From positions 1,484,581 to 1,548,580 of the forward strand of contig NMRA01000027.1 of NCBI GenBank assembly GCA_002633005.1: DNA of 64,000 nucleotides, read 5' to 3'. Origin of the DNA: Phoronis australis (Eukaryota > Phoronida > Phoronidae). Positions 63,801 through 64,000 of this stretch are shown in pieces. Below the pieces are notes generated by a model. The model did no database searches. It was not told where the DNA came from and was given only the letters and a program-made list of their open reading frames with translations. Position 1 is the first letter of the stretch. Each line of letters starts with the position of its first letter. The translations under genes were made by a program, and so were the position numbers.

Positions 63801-64000
63801 CAGAGTGTAACCTTTGTTGTGGATCTGAAAATATACTTGGATTTTGCTTATGTTTTAAAATAAAGAGCTTATAGAAACTTAATGCGGTTTCGGTAAATGG
63901 CCGGGCTTTGCGCCTCGTAATATTCGAGATATTTAACAATACAAGCAGGTCCTTGCGTGAGACAGCAATTGGGAACGAAGTCATTAATTCTATGGCGACG
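60812..64000. other. Window end, no feature seen
   Basis: No supported exon, RNA gene or known repeat. Several open frames of 60-106 codons lack domains. Confidence 0.3.

Overview
This is eukaryotic genomic DNA: long AT-rich non-coding stretches, intron-split genes with GT-AG boundaries, many transposon remnants, and no prokaryotic gene organisation. Large C2H2 zinc-finger exons, a homeodomain gene, repeats resembling the 'pearl' elements of bivalves, and frequent TAGGCCTA and TACATGTA words suggest a marine invertebrate. An echinoderm or another ambulacrarian is my best guess; a mollusc is not excluded. The species cannot be read from the sequence alone.

Genes. All convincing genes lie on the minus strand. 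(1) A C2H2 zinc-finger (ZNF) cluster has two intact 12-finger genes, ZNF-B (24827-26205) and ZNF-C (35337-36697), and three broken relatives: psi-A (1012-2290), psi-E (34213-34940) and psi-D (about 49950-50717). The intact copies share an acidic N-terminal region with two SUMO-type motifs and no KRAB, BTB or ZAD domain. (2) Between psi-A and ZNF-B lies an eight-exon gene (19991 down to 7248, about 387 aa). I reconstructed it from splice sites and matching phases. It encodes a divergent homeodomain followed by an HMG-box-like segment and conserved-looking C-terminal modules. Minor candidates are an isolated phase 2-2 exon (56186-56305, minus), a possible exon at 5959-6131 (minus), and two frameshifted remnants resembling the P2X7 C-terminal cysteine domain (54781-55100 and 55690-55975, plus).

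Repeats. A family of modular repeats (1-566, 2532-5358, 10238-11596, 37329-37455, 49102-49872) is built of modules of about 141-162 bp. Each starts with a GCCACTAGG-type core, and the full element ends in an (ACGG)n stretch and a hairpin. Many cores match the vertebrate CTCF consensus, always on the plus strand. Other elements are a 3.3-kb TA-flanked transposon in an intron of the homeodomain gene (9591-12867), a 0.5-kb MITE with 5-bp target duplication (6509-7017), a Ty3/Gypsy pol remnant (about 21030-22560) with a 120-bp inverted-repeat insertion, a tRNA-like hairpin (23521-23678), a tandem repeat of about 345 bp (27513-28240), a Mutator-like foldback element with 9-bp target duplication (29544-30443), and a 3.2-kb transposon (40387-43578).

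Duplication. A block at 32251-33945 recurs at 37736-44703, interrupted there by two insertions of 2.1 and 3.2 kb. Each copy lies 6-7 kb upstream of an intact ZNF coding exon and carries a CRE palindrome and a strong minus-strand splice donor. I infer that these are the duplicated promoters and leader exons of ZNF-B and ZNF-C.

An assembly gap (59866-60794) ends in a run of 17 C. Nothing recognisable was found in most of 44782-49100 or after 60812.
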